DNA of 64,000 bases from Gigantopelta aegis (GCF_016097555.1 NC_054699.1:8194516-8258515); one strand, 5' to 3'. Counted from the stretch's first letter, positions 15,101-24,150 are shown. Notes: generated by a model from the sequence alone, not told the origin. A program made the numbers and translations.

Positions 15101-18100
15101 GTCTTCAATGTCAACGTGTTACGCATGTATACAAACTACATGCTCTCCCCTGTCAACTTCAGTCAAATAGTTGCCACATAGCTGTCTGCCATGAAATAAT
15201 CAGTCAAACAACAGACTACTTGCGCGGACAAATTTCTGGATTTTGGACAACCGAATGGGAAGATAACTATAATCTAAGGCCATGTGACTGACCACCATAC
15301 TCATGAAGAAGAAGTTTGTTTTGTTTAACGACACCACTAGAGCACATTGATTAATTAGTCATCGACTACTAGATGTCAAACATTTGATAATTCTGACTCA
15401 TAGTCATCAGAGGAAACCCTCTACATTTTTCCTAATGCAGCAAGGGATCTTTTATATGTACTTTCCCACAGACAGGAAAGCACATACCACAGCCAGTTGA
15501 GGTGCACTGGTTGGAACAGGAAAAAACCCAATCAGCTGAATGGATCTACTGCAAACAACTCAAGCGAGCACTCAACCGAATGACCTAAATCCTGAACACC
15601 CCCCCCCCCCATACATACAGGAAGGGATGTTTTAATTATTGACGATGCTCTCGCCATATTTTAATTAGATATAATATTATGGTGTTGGACATATGGTTAA
15701 AGAAAGAAATGTTTTATTTAACAACGTGCTAAACACATTTTATTTACGGTTATACGGCGTCAGACATATGGTTAAGGACCACACAGATATTGAGAGGAAA
15801 CTCGCTGTCGCCACTTCATGGGCTACTCTTTTCGATTAGCAGCAAGGGATCTTTTATATGTACCATTCCATACCTTTGATATACCAGTCTTGGTGCACTG
15901 GCTGGAACGAGAAATAGCCCAATGGGCCCACCGACGGGGATCGATCCTAGACCGACCGTACATCGAGCAAGCGCTTTACCACTGAGCTACGGGACATATG
16001 GTTAAACACCACATTGTGCAGGGTCGTACCCTGATCAAAATCCTCGGGGTGGAGGGGGGGGGGGGGGGGGGGGGCACTACTTTTGTATAAACAAATGAAA
16101 CACTAAATAAATTAACCCTGAGATGTGTATGTTATTATATGAATTTTACAAAAAAAAAAGAAAAAAAAACTGAGATTCTCAGGGGGGCAACTACAATTGT
16201 TAAAAAGTCTCTGTTAGTCAATAACATCTTATAAATTGCAGCAAACTCAGGAATGTCCCTTTAACAAACCAAGACTTCTGTGACAATGTGAAAAACCCCC
16301 ACAAACCCAACAATATTAAAATAATATTTAAGAAAAGAAACATAATTTTGAATTTAAGCTGAACATAAAAAACTCAAACTATAATACTAGTGTCAATGTT
16401 TTACATATAAAAAAACTAAAATTGAAACTGTCGTATATTAATCCACCAAAAAAAGTTTGGTTTATTTTGTGTAACAACACCACTAGTGTACACTGATAAA
16501 TAAATTTGTTTGTTATTTCATAACATTTGATCATTTTTACAGTCCAATACATTTTTTCATTAGCAGCAAAGGATAATTTTTTGTTCTTTCCCAAAAACAT
16601 AGCACCCGTAAGAAAAAAAATCTATCAGACAGACACAAATTCTGAGATGTTACCTGTTTTTATTGTAATCCGCTGGCATGACGAACGGATCGTGTTTGAG
16701 AAAAAGAAGTTCATCGATGTCACCGGTCTGCTTATACAAGTGTTCGTATTGCCGCCATAGTTCCTCGAGCTAACATGAAAATAAAGACAAATAAGGGGTC
16801 TGTTTATTTTAGTGCGTCAAAATAAAACATAAAAATGTCTAGAAATAGATACGATATCAACTGCCATAAGTGAGGGGTGTTATTGATGGCAGTATTATTT
16901 CCGCTAGATAAACATTATTGTTGTCGGTTGAAAGAATAATTTTTTATTTTTACTAAAAGCTATTTATTTGTGCAAAAAGTTTTTAAAATTGTTACAGTCA
17001 GAATCAAATTGGCCATAGCGGAGTATTTAGTGTTTCGCAAAACCCCCACCAAAAAACCTTTTGTATTGCCATAAATAACAAAAGTTAAAGTTTGTTTTGT
17101 TTAATGAAACCACTAGTCTTTTATATGTACCATCCCACAGACAGGTAGTACATACCACGGCCTTGATATACCAGTTGTGCTGCACTGGCTGGAACGATAA
17201 ACAGCCCGATGGGTCAACTGACAGGGATCGATCCCAGACCAACCACGCATCAGATGAACGGCTTTACCACTCCCATAGATAACAAATTCTGAAGTGAAGT
17301 CTTGTGGTAACAAACATCACTTGTAACATTCAGACTGCATCACTCTTTTCCATTACCTCCTAGGAGAAATGTGTCAATCGGCCAAATTAGATTTGTTTCG
17401 GTTTTGCATTTATTGAAAGACTTTCTGTCCTAATTCACCAAATAATTTCTTTACAACAATAACAGAGCCATTACTGGCATTAAAAACAATTCATTGCCTC
17501 TGGTGAGACACGAACACAGTACCCATCAGCTTCAAGTCTGAATGCTGTGTAAGTTATTAGTTTAACTTAAAAGTCAAACGCCTATCCCATATATTAATAA
17601 TACATGAAACCTCGCAAAACCGAATTCCCTCAAAACCGGATGTTTTTCATGATCCCTTTTTTAAAAGTCACATGGGTGTCCAGTTCACATGGGTTTCACT
17701 GTAATTCAGAGAAAGAAAGAAATGTTTTATTTAATGATGAACTCGACACATTTTATTTACGGTTATATATATGGCATCAGACATATGGTTAAGGACCATC
17801 CAGAGAGAGAAAACCCGCTGTCGCCACTTCATGGGCTTCTCTTTTCGATTAGCAGCAAGGGATCGTTTATATGCACCATCCTACAGACAGGGTAGTACAT
17901 ACTACAGCATTTGATATACCAGTCGTGGTGCACTGGCTGGAACGAGAAATAGCCCAATGGGCCCACCAATGGGGATCAATCCCAGATTGACCGCGCATCG
18001 AGCGAGCGCTTTACCACTGGGCTACGTCCTGCCCACAAAGTAATTCAAAGCCTCACGTCTAGTTCTCCATCTATCTGCGGTAAACCTTGGAAGAACGCTT

Positions 18101-21100
18101 CCATACAATTATGCTGAAGAGTTTGAGCCTGGAAAAAAACAAAAAAAATCAATATATAAACAGTTAAAAAATAATAATGACAACAAGATTCCTTATAATC
18201 AATGTCTTCATAAACTTTGTAAATAAAAGCAGCAAATAGTTTAAATAATTATTATTATTATGGGAGGTGGGTGGGTGGGGGAGACCAAAATAGACACATT
18301 TTAATCAGTCTTCATAAACCTGAAAACACGATTACTTATAATCAGTCTTGATAAACTTTGTAATATATATGCAGGGCTAGGGCACTCGCCAAATTTACCA
18401 ATTTGTGAATTTCAAAAACACATGGCAAATTTTATTTTAATTTGGCGAAATAATTTCATGTAATAGATATTTTGTTACAAAATAACTGAGTGTGTGAAAT
18501 TTTGAAAGTTTAATAGAAAATTTGTTGAAGGTTTCTGCTGACCTAGAGCTGGCCATTCCTCATAGGCAGGACAGTACATACCACATCCTTTCTAATCAAT
18601 AAATGACCGGATCGCTCCCAACCCACCCACAATGACTTGGGTTTCCAGTGGACTTTCAGTGTTCGATAAAAGTTTGCAAAAGTTACTAGCCCTCAGAGAG
18701 GCTTTAGCTAGTGCCACATGTATTACAGTAACACAGCTGATAATTTCCACACAAACAATTCACTAGCTGAGACCAAGGGCTGTTGGATTTGTCGGACTCA
18801 GTAACTATACGTCTAATGTTTAAAAGTACAGCTCTCTACCTCTTCGACACTGGCGCCAAACTGTTCCGCCAACATACTCAGCATGCCTTGGGTCCTGTGT
18901 TCAGAACTTTGTAGACACCCGATACGAACCGCATCTAAAAAAAAATCAAAACACAGTTGAGGCTTTCTTAAAAATAAATGTGTAGAGAACGTGAATCGTT
19001 TTACTCTTTTCACGAATACTTAATCTGACAACAGCACTGAGGCCTGGTTAAGTTAAAAACAAACTGGTTGGTTAAAAAACGTTTGTGAAAAGCCAGTGCA
19101 ATATCCAGGGCTTCTAGGATATTTTTTTTATTCCACTAGCCATCAGATCAATGATTTTTAAAATTTACTAGCCCTATTTTACATTAAGTTAATATAATTT
19201 TACTAAATAATAGTTAAAATCAGATATGTCACCTAAAGAAGGCAATGGAGCCTAAAAACACTAACATTGGGGGTTGGGGTGGGGTCAAGATATTCATATT
19301 CACAAAATAGACTTTTTTTTCACTAGCCGTCGGGCATGGTAATAGTAGTTATTTACTAGCCCAACACTGAATATCACTAGCCATGGGGGTCGGGCTACCA
19401 TAATCTAGAAGCCCTGAATATCATACATTATGTTATAAAATGTCTACAGACTTGCTTCCCGAAGGATTATAGTTACAGTTTTGTTTTGTTATAAAATGTC
19501 TACAGACTTGCTTCCCGAAGGAATAGAGTTACAGTTTTGTTTTGTTATAAAATGTCTACAGACTTGCTTCCCGAAGGATTAGAGTTACAGTTTTGTTTTG
19601 TTATAAAATGTCTACAGACTTGCTTACCGAACGATTAGAGTTAGTTTTGTTTTGTTACACAGACTTGCTTCCCGAAGGATTAGAGTTACAGTTTTGTTTT
19701 GTATAAAATGTCTACAGACTTGCTTCCCGAAGGATTAGAGTTAGTTTTGTTTTGTTATAAAATGTCTACAGACTTGCTTCCCGAAGGATTAGAGTTACAG
19801 TTTTGTTTTGTTATAAAATGTCTACAGACTTGCTTCCCGAAGGATTAGAGTTAGTTTTGTTTTGTTATAAAATGTCTACAGACTTGCTTCCCGAAGGATT
19901 AGTGTTACAGTTTTGTTTTGTTATAAAATGTCTACAGACTTGCTTCCCGAAGGATTAGAGTTACAGTTTTGTTTTGTTATAAAATGTCTACAGACTTGCT
20001 TCCCGAAGGATTAGTGTTACAGTTTTGTTTTGTTATAAAATGTCTACAGACTTGCTTCCCGAAGGATTAGAGTTACAGTTTTGTTTTGTTATAAAATGTC
20101 TACAGACTTGCTTCCCGAAGGATTAGTGTTACAGTTTTGTTTTGTTATAAAATGTCTACAGACTTGCTTCCCGAAGGATTAGTGTTACAGTTTTGTTTTG
20201 TTTAACTAGATCATACTGAGTTATCAATCGGTGGTTACTGATGTCGAACATTTGATAATTCTGACAAATTGTCTCAGAGGAAACCCGCTATATTTTCCAA
20301 TTACCGGTACCGGCAAGGGGTCTTTTATATGCACTTTCCCACAGACGGTACAGCACATATTATGGCCTTTAAAATACCATTGGTTTAAACAGGAAAAAAA
20401 ATCTAATCAGAGAATGGTCCACCGAGGAGGTTCGATCCCAGGTACCAGAGTTAGAAGCCCTACAGACTGAGCCAGACCCTGCTCCTCTGTAGTTCACTTC
20501 AGGCACGCACCCTACAGACTGAGCCAGACCCTGCTCCTCTGTAGTTCACTTCAGGCACGCACCCTACAGACTGAGCCAGACCCTGCTCCTCTGTAGTTCA
20601 CTTCAGGCACGCACCCTACAGACTGAGCCAGACCCTGCTCCTCTGTAGTTCACTTCAGGCACGCACCCTACAGACTGAGCCAGACCCTGCTCCTCTGTAG
20701 TTCACTTCAGGCACGCACCCTACCGAATGGGACTCAGGAAGTGACGAGAAAGAATTTTTTAATTAACACGGCTAGGCAGGGAACATATTACTTAGTATCA
20801 GAGATATCGCTATACAATTTTAAAACATTAAAACAATAGATGCTAATCAGGTTTCAGTTGACTAGAAATATCACTAATCAAGATTTTGAAAACAAAATGT
20901 TCCCCATTAGTATAAATATGAACTCTGTAACGATTTAATTTTTTGGACAATGCATCTACTGGTTTCACATAGCCATAAACCTTACAACATTGGTAACTTA
21001 ATGAACACGGAGATCTAGAATATTTATAAAATCCATTAGCCATGGGATCAGCGATTTTGAAAAGGCTTTTTTCTTCTTTTTTTTAAAATATTTATTGTCC

Positions 21101-22789
21101 CAGATCATATAGCAGTGTCGGGGTTGGGAGTGATTTTTAAAAGTTACTAGCCACAATTAAAAATTCACTAGCCCTCATTTACTTTAAGTAAATACAATTT
21201 TAATAATTAATAGTAACAGATGTCACCTAAAGATGGAGATAGACCTTAAAAACACTAACAGTGTGTGGTGGTCGCGGAGGGGCAGGATATTTATCAGGGG
21301 TAGGAATTGGTGAACTGTAAAAAAAGAGGAAGTCTAGAGGGGTTCCGGAAATTCTTGAAATCTGCGCCATCCGACATATTTTTGGAAGAAAGGACGATTA
21401 AAATGCGAGAAAACACAGTGTTCCATGAGAGGAAAAAAGCTGATCCGAGGAGAATTCCCACCCATGATTTACATTTAGAAAATAGACTTAACTGCAGCTT
21501 TTGACAAACAAATTTCACTAGCCGTCGGCATGCAATATTAGTTATTTACTAGCCCAACATTGAATATCACTAGCCATGGGAGTGGGGCTACCATAATCTA
21601 ACAGAATCGTGTATCAAGCATTAGGTAAATGTTCCAAATGACAAGTTGTACTCACCGTATGGAGGATTGAGTAGAAAGGATGGCGTGCTTCTCAGAACGA
21701 ATTCTAGACAGGCGAGCAGCAACAGATAAGCATGAATCAAATCCTGGTGGTCCGCTAGGAACGTCCCTGAAACACGAATATATTAGGGCCTGGTTAAGAC
21801 ATATATTGAGAATATATTAGGGCCAGGTTAAGACATATATTGAGAATATATTAGGGCCTGGTTAAGACATATATTGAGAATATATTACGGCCTGGTTAAG
21901 ACATATATTGAGAATATATTAGGGCCTGGTTAAGACATATATTGAGAATATATTACGGCCTGGTTAAGACATATATTGAGAATATATTAGGGCCTGGTTA
22001 AGACATATATTGAGAATATATTACGGCCTGGTTAAGACATATATTGAGAATATATTACGGCCTGGTTAAGACATATATTAAGAATATATTAGGGCCTGGT
22101 TAAGACATATATTGAGAATATATTAGGGCCTGGTTAAGACATATATTGAGAATATATTAGGGCCAGGTTAAGACATATATTGAGAATATATTAGGGCCTG
22201 GTTAAGACATATATTGAGAATATATTAGGGCCTGGTTAAGACATATATTGAGAATATATTAGGGCCAGGTTAAGACATATATTGAGAATATATTAGGGCC
22301 TGGTTAAGACATATATTGAGAATATATTAGGGCCTGGTTAAGACATATATTGAGAATATATTAGGGCCTGGTTAAGACATATATTGAGAATATATTACGG
22401 CCTGGTTAAGACATATATTGAGAATATATTACGGCCTGGTTAAGACATATATTTAGAATTTTCAGTGCCACAGTCTTTTGGGAAGAGGCGTATGTTTGGA
22501 GCCACCAGGTTTAAAAAAAAAAAAGTTCAAGTTGATTTTCACCCCCACAACCCCTTGTGATATACAGTCAAACATAGTCATTTAACCTTTCATTAACTTA
22601 GTCAAGGTTAATCTTCAAAACATCCCACGTAAAAGGAAGATTTTTTTAATCTAACTATTCTTCATGAAACTAAGCAGTAAACTGTAAAAGTGAACATAAA
22701 TACCTTTTGAACGTAAAAACAAAACCCAGCATAACTTTTTACGAAACATAATCCCTTCCGTTTCAGGAATAGGTGGCATGACATTCTCT
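226..22789 (-). CDS. RB1: Retinoblastoma protein RB1, 3' part (exons 6-20), continues past the left edge
   Basis: RB is the nuclear pocket protein that binds E2F/DP and represses S-phase genes until CDKs phosphorylate it. Fifteen exons on the minus strand, all with AG/GT borders and matching phases, read in the order of human RB1: the rest of the N-terminal domain (KKLCWVLFLRSKG, LIHAYLLLLACLEFVL), the linker with TPSK and TPVR, pocket A (RLYYQVMESML; FPWILEVFDLQAYDFFKV), a spacer with MYLSPV, and the start of pocket B (SYCLTLFFNK; NRHIDQ). The motif AAEMYLSPV matches the RB1-specific AADMYLSPV, and the spacer lacks the long p107/p130 insert, so this is RB1 rather than RBL1/2. The last pocket B exons and the C-terminal domain lie outside the window. 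The 5' exons are on the other strand in the neighbouring contig. The introns are packed with SINEs, MITEs and minisatellites. Exon borders are read by eye. Confidence 0.95.
304..970. other. RB1 intron 19, nothing recognised
   Basis: AT-rich intron sequence. I see no gene and no named repeat here. Confidence 0.5.
971..1035 (-). CDS. RB1: RB1 exon 19 (pocket B)
   Basis: Encodes VCRLGYHRIQKLCTMLQVSK then DL, matching human [20 protein letters not shown]. 65 bases, acceptor tttcag, donor gtaagt. Confidence 0.93.
1221..1536 (+). mobile_element. tRNA-derived SINE, head 1 with tail 1
   Basis: Head with GGTAAAGCGCTCACTTGATG and GGTCGGTCTTGGATTGATCC (A- and B-box-like). The body AAAGATCCCTTGCTGCTAAT is shared by all SINEs here. 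The tail is CATATGTCTGATGCC...TGAGTGCGTC...AAATAAAACATTTCC. Confidence 0.85.
1551..1860 (+). mobile_element. tRNA-derived SINE, head 1 with tail 2
   Basis: Same head and body as its neighbour at 1221 but a different 3' end: GTTTGACATC...GTGGTGTCATTAAACAAAAC then AAACTTTAACTTT. Confidence 0.85.
2008..2080. mobile_element. Fragment of the TTAA MITE left end
   Basis: CATACCCTAGTTTTAACCGTGAAAATGGACACT resembles the left end of the element at 34961. Confidence 0.5.
2246..2460 (-). CDS. RB1: RB1 exon 18 (spacer and pocket B start)
   Basis: The spacer holds five SP/TP pairs (SPV, TPRK, SPSK, SPLK, SPVS), three of them full CDK consensus sites, against SPVR and SPKK in the human exon. It ends in SYCLTLFFNK, matching human SLSLFYKK at the start of pocket B. 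Acceptor tttag, donor AAAG|gtaatt. Confidence 0.93.
2909..3150. repeat. (CA)n then (CT)n/CTATAT microsatellite
   Basis: About 37 bases of CA repeat followed by about 200 bases of CT-rich repeat with a recurring CTATAT(CT)n unit, in RB1 intron 17. Confidence 0.95.
3370..3491 (-). CDS. RB1: RB1 exon 17 (pocket A end and spacer)
   Basis: GSTLYTAIEKANG begins where human RB1 has SPLFDLIKQSKDREG. The exon ends NQSSSAAE plus AT, joined to exon 18 as AAEMYLSPV; human has AADMYLSPV. Donor AT|gtagga. Confidence 0.92.
3851..4617. mobile_element. Non-autonomous DNA transposon, about 0.77 kb, long terminal inverted repeats
   Basis: Ends AAAGCCCCAGTCTCACATAC at the left and the reverse complement of AAACCCCAGTCTCACATAC at the right, extended to roughly 28 bases with one indel. 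The inside is rich in TACGA/TACGAC subterminal motifs. No transposase is visible; an open frame of about 100 codons inside shows no recognisable motif. Lies in RB1 intron 16. Superfamily unknown. Confidence 0.75.
4872..4922 (-). CDS. RB1: RB1 exon 16 (pocket A end)
   Basis: 17 codons, HLQSVEHRILDSIVWRE, matching human HLERCEHRIMESLAWLS. Acceptor ttgcag, donor gtaggt. Confidence 0.95.
5089..5388 (-). mobile_element. tRNA-derived SINE, head 1 with tail 2
   Basis: Reads on the minus strand from the head (GGGACGTAGCCCTGTGGTAA) to the tail with GTTGTTAAAC. RB1 intron 15. Confidence 0.8.
5448..6000. mobile_element. Foldback element with about 170-base arms
   Basis: The left arm (5448-5620) and right arm (5825-6000) are inverted copies: ATTTTGATGGC...AAGTGGGTAAC...GGTTACCA...AAGGTCAAATATTGAGGT against its reverse complement. 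Each arm carries several AGGTCA/TGACCT nuclear-receptor half sites. No coding capacity. RB1 intron 15. Confidence 0.8.
6198..6352 (-). CDS. RB1: RB1 exon 15 (pocket A)
   Basis: Encodes SFPWILEVFDLQAYDFFKVL then ESFIKAEPKLPGDVIR, matching human [20 protein letters not shown] then ESFIKAEGNLTREMIK. Acceptor tttcag, donor gtaagt. Confidence 0.97.
6490..6870. repeat. Probable dispersed repeat
   Basis: AAGTTCAAGGGCCATAACTC and AAGTTCAAGGGACATAACTC occur about 115 bases apart with similar surroundings. Looks like a degenerate molluscan interspersed repeat; family unknown. Its left part lies in intron 14 beside exon 14. Confidence 0.35.
6891..7005 (-). CDS. RB1: RB1 exon 14 (pocket A)
   Basis: Encodes EHERLSQNDFSNLLSHENFH then RSLLAACVEIVLMTYGLS, matching human [20 protein letters not shown] then MSLLACALEVVMATYSRS. 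115 bases. Acceptor ttctccag, preceded by a remnant unit of the 24-bp minisatellite. Confidence 0.97.
7042..7353 (-). mobile_element. SINE inserted in the first unit of the 24-bp array
   Basis: Head 1/tail 2 SINE on the minus strand. The flanks TAGACTATACAGT (left) and TAGACTATAGAGT (right) differ at one base; they are either its target duplication or two array units. It separates one remnant unit beside RB1 exon 14 from the main array. Confidence 0.8.
7354..11825. repeat. 24-bp minisatellite, about 4.5 kb, near 185 units
   Basis: Unit ACTATACAGTGACACTTGAA plus TTAG, tandem through RB1 intron 13. Because 24 is divisible by three, one frame on each strand stays open over most of it (repeating TLELDYTV on plus, SLYSLIQV on minus). 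Variants cluster: TATAGAG and CACATGAA near the left end, CACTCGAA at 9360-9610. From about 11280 rightwards, units drift to 24-25 bp with TTAAGACTATACAGTGATGC, as expected at an ageing edge. Not a gene. Confidence 0.98.
12157..12330 (-). CDS. RB1: RB1 exon 13 (pocket A)
   Basis: 58 codons with KCSTNVTVPIANRLKSLKET and TRLYYQVMESML; human RB1 has NCTVNPKESILKRVKDIG and VRLYYRVMESML. Donor ATG|gtgagt. Confidence 0.97.
12445..12773 (+). mobile_element. MITE-1 copy A (CAGGGCTTCTAGA ends)
   Basis: Starts CAGGACTTCTAGATTATC and has the family's inner blocks: TTGGGCTAGTAAATAACTAC, the AAGCTCTGTCTCC region and GCTAGTAAATT. Faces copy B at 12815, making a large inverted pair in RB1 intron 12. Confidence 0.8.
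12815..13097 (-). mobile_element. MITE-1 copy B, inverted relative to copy A
   Basis: Same family in the opposite orientation, ending CATAATCTAGAAGCCCTG. No matching 6-base duplication flanks the pair, so it may be a rearranged double insertion. Confidence 0.8.
13584..13671 (-). CDS. RB1: RB1 exon 12 (pocket A start)
   Basis: Encodes NALNTVAQLKSVLRQASDEP then TSKLKEYFQ, matching human [20 protein letters not shown] then ENLISYF. Acceptor tttcag, donor gtatgc. Confidence 0.95.
14273..14655. repeat. RB1: 31-35-bp minisatellite carrying the RB1 exon 11 donor
   Basis: About eleven units of GATTTAACACATACATTCAC AAAACATACCTGACA on the plus strand. Read on the gene strand, each unit holds CTGTCAG|gtatgttttg, the last bases and the 5' splice site of exon 11, whose own donor is the first unit. 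A few units have mutated donors. Confidence 0.95.
14656..14709 (-). CDS. RB1: RB1 exon 11, 54 bases, carries two CDK sites
   Basis: Encodes ITPSKTKFGSAQPSTPV. TPSK and TPVR correspond to the human CDK sites around T356 (TPRK) and T373 (TPVR), whose phosphorylation closes RB and releases E2F. Phase 2 to 2 and a length divisible by three, so the exon could be skipped in frame. Its donor CTGTCAG|gtatgt is the seed of the 35-bp array that follows. Confidence 0.92.
15305..15597 (-). mobile_element. SINE, variant head with tail 2
   Basis: The body and tail 2 are typical. The head ends ACTCAAGCGAGCACTCAACC and then GAATGACCTAAATCC, unlike head 1; the copies at 20200 and 28905 share this type. Confidence 0.75.
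15701..15991 (-). mobile_element. SINE, head 1 with tail 1, 14-bp target duplication
   Basis: Flanked by GGACATATGGTTAA on both sides (15687-15700 and 15992-16005), an exact duplication that fixes both ends. RB1 intron 10. Confidence 0.92.
16202..16265. mobile_element. End of a TTAA-type MITE
   Basis: AACTCAGGAATGTCCCTTTAA resembles the TTAA-flanked terminal repeat of the element at 34961. Other end not found. Confidence 0.35.
16654..16769 (-). CDS. RB1: RB1 exon 10
   Basis: Encodes LEELWRQYEHLYKQTGDIDE then LLFLKHDPFVMPADYNKN, matching human [20 protein letters not shown] then LDHDKT. 116 bases, donor AG|gtaaca, phase 0 to 2. Confidence 0.95.
17088..17272 (-). mobile_element. SINE with an internal deletion
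   Basis: The tail TTTGTTTTGTTTAATGAAAC is joined directly to the head-side body (CTTTTATATGTACCATCCCA). About 100 bases of the usual middle are missing. Confidence 0.75.
17712..18039 (-). mobile_element. SINE, head 1 with tail 1, 11-bp target duplication
   Basis: Flanked by GTAATTCAGAG (17701-17711) and GTAATTCAAAG (18040-18050). Ends only a few bases from the donor of RB1 exon 9. Confidence 0.88.
18057..18128 (-). CDS. RB1: RB1 exon 9
   Basis: 72 bases, phase 0 to 0, encoding AQTLQHNCMEAFFQGLPQID then GELD, matching human FIPFMNSLGL...GLPEVENL. Acceptor ttttccag, donor gtgagg. Confidence 0.92.
18372..18554. mobile_element. MITE-2 copy (CAGGGCTAG...AGAGCTGGCC)
   Basis: Shares ATTTGGCGAAATAATTTCAT and the ends with copies at 38315, 42059 and 53483. 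Non-coding. Confidence 0.65.
18840..18934 (-). CDS. RB1: RB1 exon 8
   Basis: Acceptor ttttttag and donor gtagag. Encodes ...EHRTQGMLSMLAEQFGASVE, matching human NDTRIIEVLCKEHECNIDE. 95 bases, phase 1 to 0. Confidence 0.92.
19106..19416 (-). mobile_element. MITE-1 copy C with 6-bp target duplication
   Basis: CAGGGCTTCTAGGATA to CTAGAAGCCCTG, flanked by AATATC on both sides (19100-19105, 19417-19422). 311 bases, no coding capacity. Confidence 0.9.
19428..20205. repeat. 56-bp minisatellite, about 14 units
   Basis: Unit TTATAAAATGTCTACAGACT then TGCTTCCCGAAGGATTAGAG and TTACAGTTTTGTTTTG. Its right edge runs straight into a SINE tail (TTTTGTTTTGTTTAAC), so the unit may have formed at that junction. 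RB1 intron 7. Confidence 0.95.
20206..20456 (-). mobile_element. SINE, variant head with tail 2
   Basis: Typical body (GGTCTTTTATATGCACTTTC). The head side ends in CTACAGACTGAGCCAGACCC, which seeds the array to its right. Confidence 0.75.
20457..20725. repeat. 52-bp array of a SINE head, five units
   Basis: CCTACAGACTGAGCCAGACC then CTGCTCCTCTGTAGTTCACT and TCAGGCACGCAC, repeated five times with almost no divergence. It begins at the head of the SINE to its left. Confidence 0.92.
21015..21600 (-). mobile_element. MITE-1 copy D carrying a foreign insert
   Basis: The family sequence is interrupted at about 21293-21470 by some 180 bases (from AGGGGTAGGAATTGGTGAAC to about CCCACCCATGATTTACATTT) not present in the other copies. 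Confidence 0.75.
21656..21766 (-). CDS. RB1: RB1 exon 7
   Basis: 111 bases encoding TFLADHQDLIHAYLLLLACL then EFVLRSTPSFLLNPPY, matching human [20 protein letters not shown] then LLKEPYK. Donor gtgagt. A 34-bp minisatellite begins about 12 bases upstream of its acceptor. Confidence 0.95.
21778..22455. repeat. 34-bp minisatellite, about 20 units
   Basis: Unit TATTAGGGCCTGGTTAAGAC ATATATTGAGAATA, with AGGGCCAGG and ACGGCC variants. Starts about 12 bases upstream of the RB1 exon 7 acceptor, in intron 6. Confidence 0.95.
22704..22789 (-). CDS. RB1: RB1 exon 6
   Basis: Acceptor ttttacag; starts with the A that completes the AG left by exon 5 in the other contig. Encodes ENVMPPIPETEGIM then FRKKLCWVLFLRSK, matching human ALVLKVSWITFLLAKG. 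Donor AAAAG|gtattt. About 1.04 kb from the first gap. Confidence 0.93.
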
Positions 22790-22794
22790 CTGTA

Positions 22795-22965
22795 AAAGAT
22801 AAAAACATCTATTAACCATTGGCTCTTAGGTGTCCAGCAGTCGATAATTCTGATACAGTCTTAGAGGAAACATTCTACATTTTTCTGTTACTAGTAAGTG
22901 ATATTTTACATAGAACATCCTACCAACAGGACAGCACTTATCACAGCTTTTGATATACCAGTGAG
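22795..22965 (-). mobile_element. Degenerate SINE fragment
   Basis: Recognisable body: TTAGAGGAAACATTCTACAT, then ACCAACAGGACAGCACTTAT. Abuts the acceptor of RB1 exon 6. Confidence 0.6.
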
Positions 22966-23476
22966 TCATGGGGTACTGGTTTTTCACCTAAAACTCATTT
23001 ATGGTGCTTGCAGATAACTTATGCATCACAGTGCAATCAACATCAGGTTCACATATAAATCAATTTCTAGTGTATTAATTCAACTGGATTGTATGGCTAT
23101 GGGATTTGGGTCATACATATATATATCACATAGCATTCAACTTCTAGTGTACTAATTGCATTGGCTGGTATTGCTGTGGCAACTCGGTCATCACCATAAT
23201 GGAGAAACCATTACAATGATGTTATTCTGGTGCAATCTCTAGGTTTCTTTTCGTTAGTTGGAGAATTTAGCTCAGTCGATAGCTCACACACAGTATGATT
23301 TTTGCCATGCGTGGCCACAAATATCAGCTACGATAGATATTTTCCTCAAGACCAAGGCAAAAAAACCTTAGCAAATGCACCCATACACAAGAGCTAGAAG
23401 TTAAGCAAGAAGCCTCAAGCAACCATTTACTCAGCTGAATGCTCTCGTATATTTGGTAGGATTTAAAAAACTACAG
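22966..23476. other. RB1 intron 5 side, nothing recognised
   Basis: Unique-looking AT-rich sequence between a SINE fragment and MITE-1. No exon seen. Confidence 0.4.
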
Positions 23477-23809
23477 CAGGGCTTCTAGAATTTTTATAAA
23501 ATCCACTAGCCATGGGATCAGCGATTTAAAAAATTTACTAGCCATGATTAAAAATTCACTGGCCCAACCAAGTTAATACAATTTTACTAAATAGTAGTAA
23601 TAATCAGATATGCCACCTAAAGAAGGAGCTTAAAAACACTAACATTGGAGGGTGAGGACAGGATATTCATATTTACAAAATAGACTTAACTGCAACATTT
23701 GACCAAAAAAATTCACTAGCCGTTGGGCATGGCATTAGCAGTTATCTACTAGCCCAACATTGAATATCACTAGCCATGGGAGTGGGGCCACCATAATCTA
23801 GAATCCCTG
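23477..23809 (-). mobile_element. MITE-1 copy E with 6-bp target duplication
   Basis: CAGGGCTTCTAGAATTTTTA to CTAGAATCCCTG, flanked by CTACAG on both sides (23471-23476, 23810-23815). Ends some 20 bases before the first gap. Confidence 0.9.
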
Positions 23810-23830
23810 CTACAGTCACATCACACACAG

Positions 23831-24030
23831 NNNNNNNNNNNNNNNNNNNNNNNNNNNNNNNNNNNNNNNNNNNNNNNNNNNNNNNNNNNNNNNNNNNNNN
23901 NNNNNNNNNNNNNNNNNNNNNNNNNNNNNNNNNNNNNNNNNNNNNNNNNNNNNNNNNNNNNNNNNNNNNNNNNNNNNNNNNNNNNNNNNNNNNNNNNNNN
24001 NNNNNNNNNNNNNNNNNNNNNNNNNNNNNN
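23831..24030. other. Assembly gap, 200 N (contig A / contig B)
   Basis: Exactly 200 N, the same length as the second gap, so it is a placeholder of unknown true size. RB1 exon 6 ends the left contig and an AADAC-like exon opens the right contig; both genes lack their upstream exons here. Confidence 0.98.
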
Positions 24031-24150
24031 ACAGACTAGCACCCGAACACTCTTTTCCAAAAGGCTTTGACGACTGCGTGACGGCTACGAAACACGTGCT
24101 GAATAATGGTATCAGCTACGGAGTAAATCCAAACAAGATCGCAGTTGGTG
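24031..24150 (+). CDS. AADAC-like, penultimate exon (5' end in gap)
   Basis: 120 visible bases ending GTT GGT G|gtaaat. The G joins GT of the next exon to give GlyAsp of the GDSAGG motif. Confidence 0.92.
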
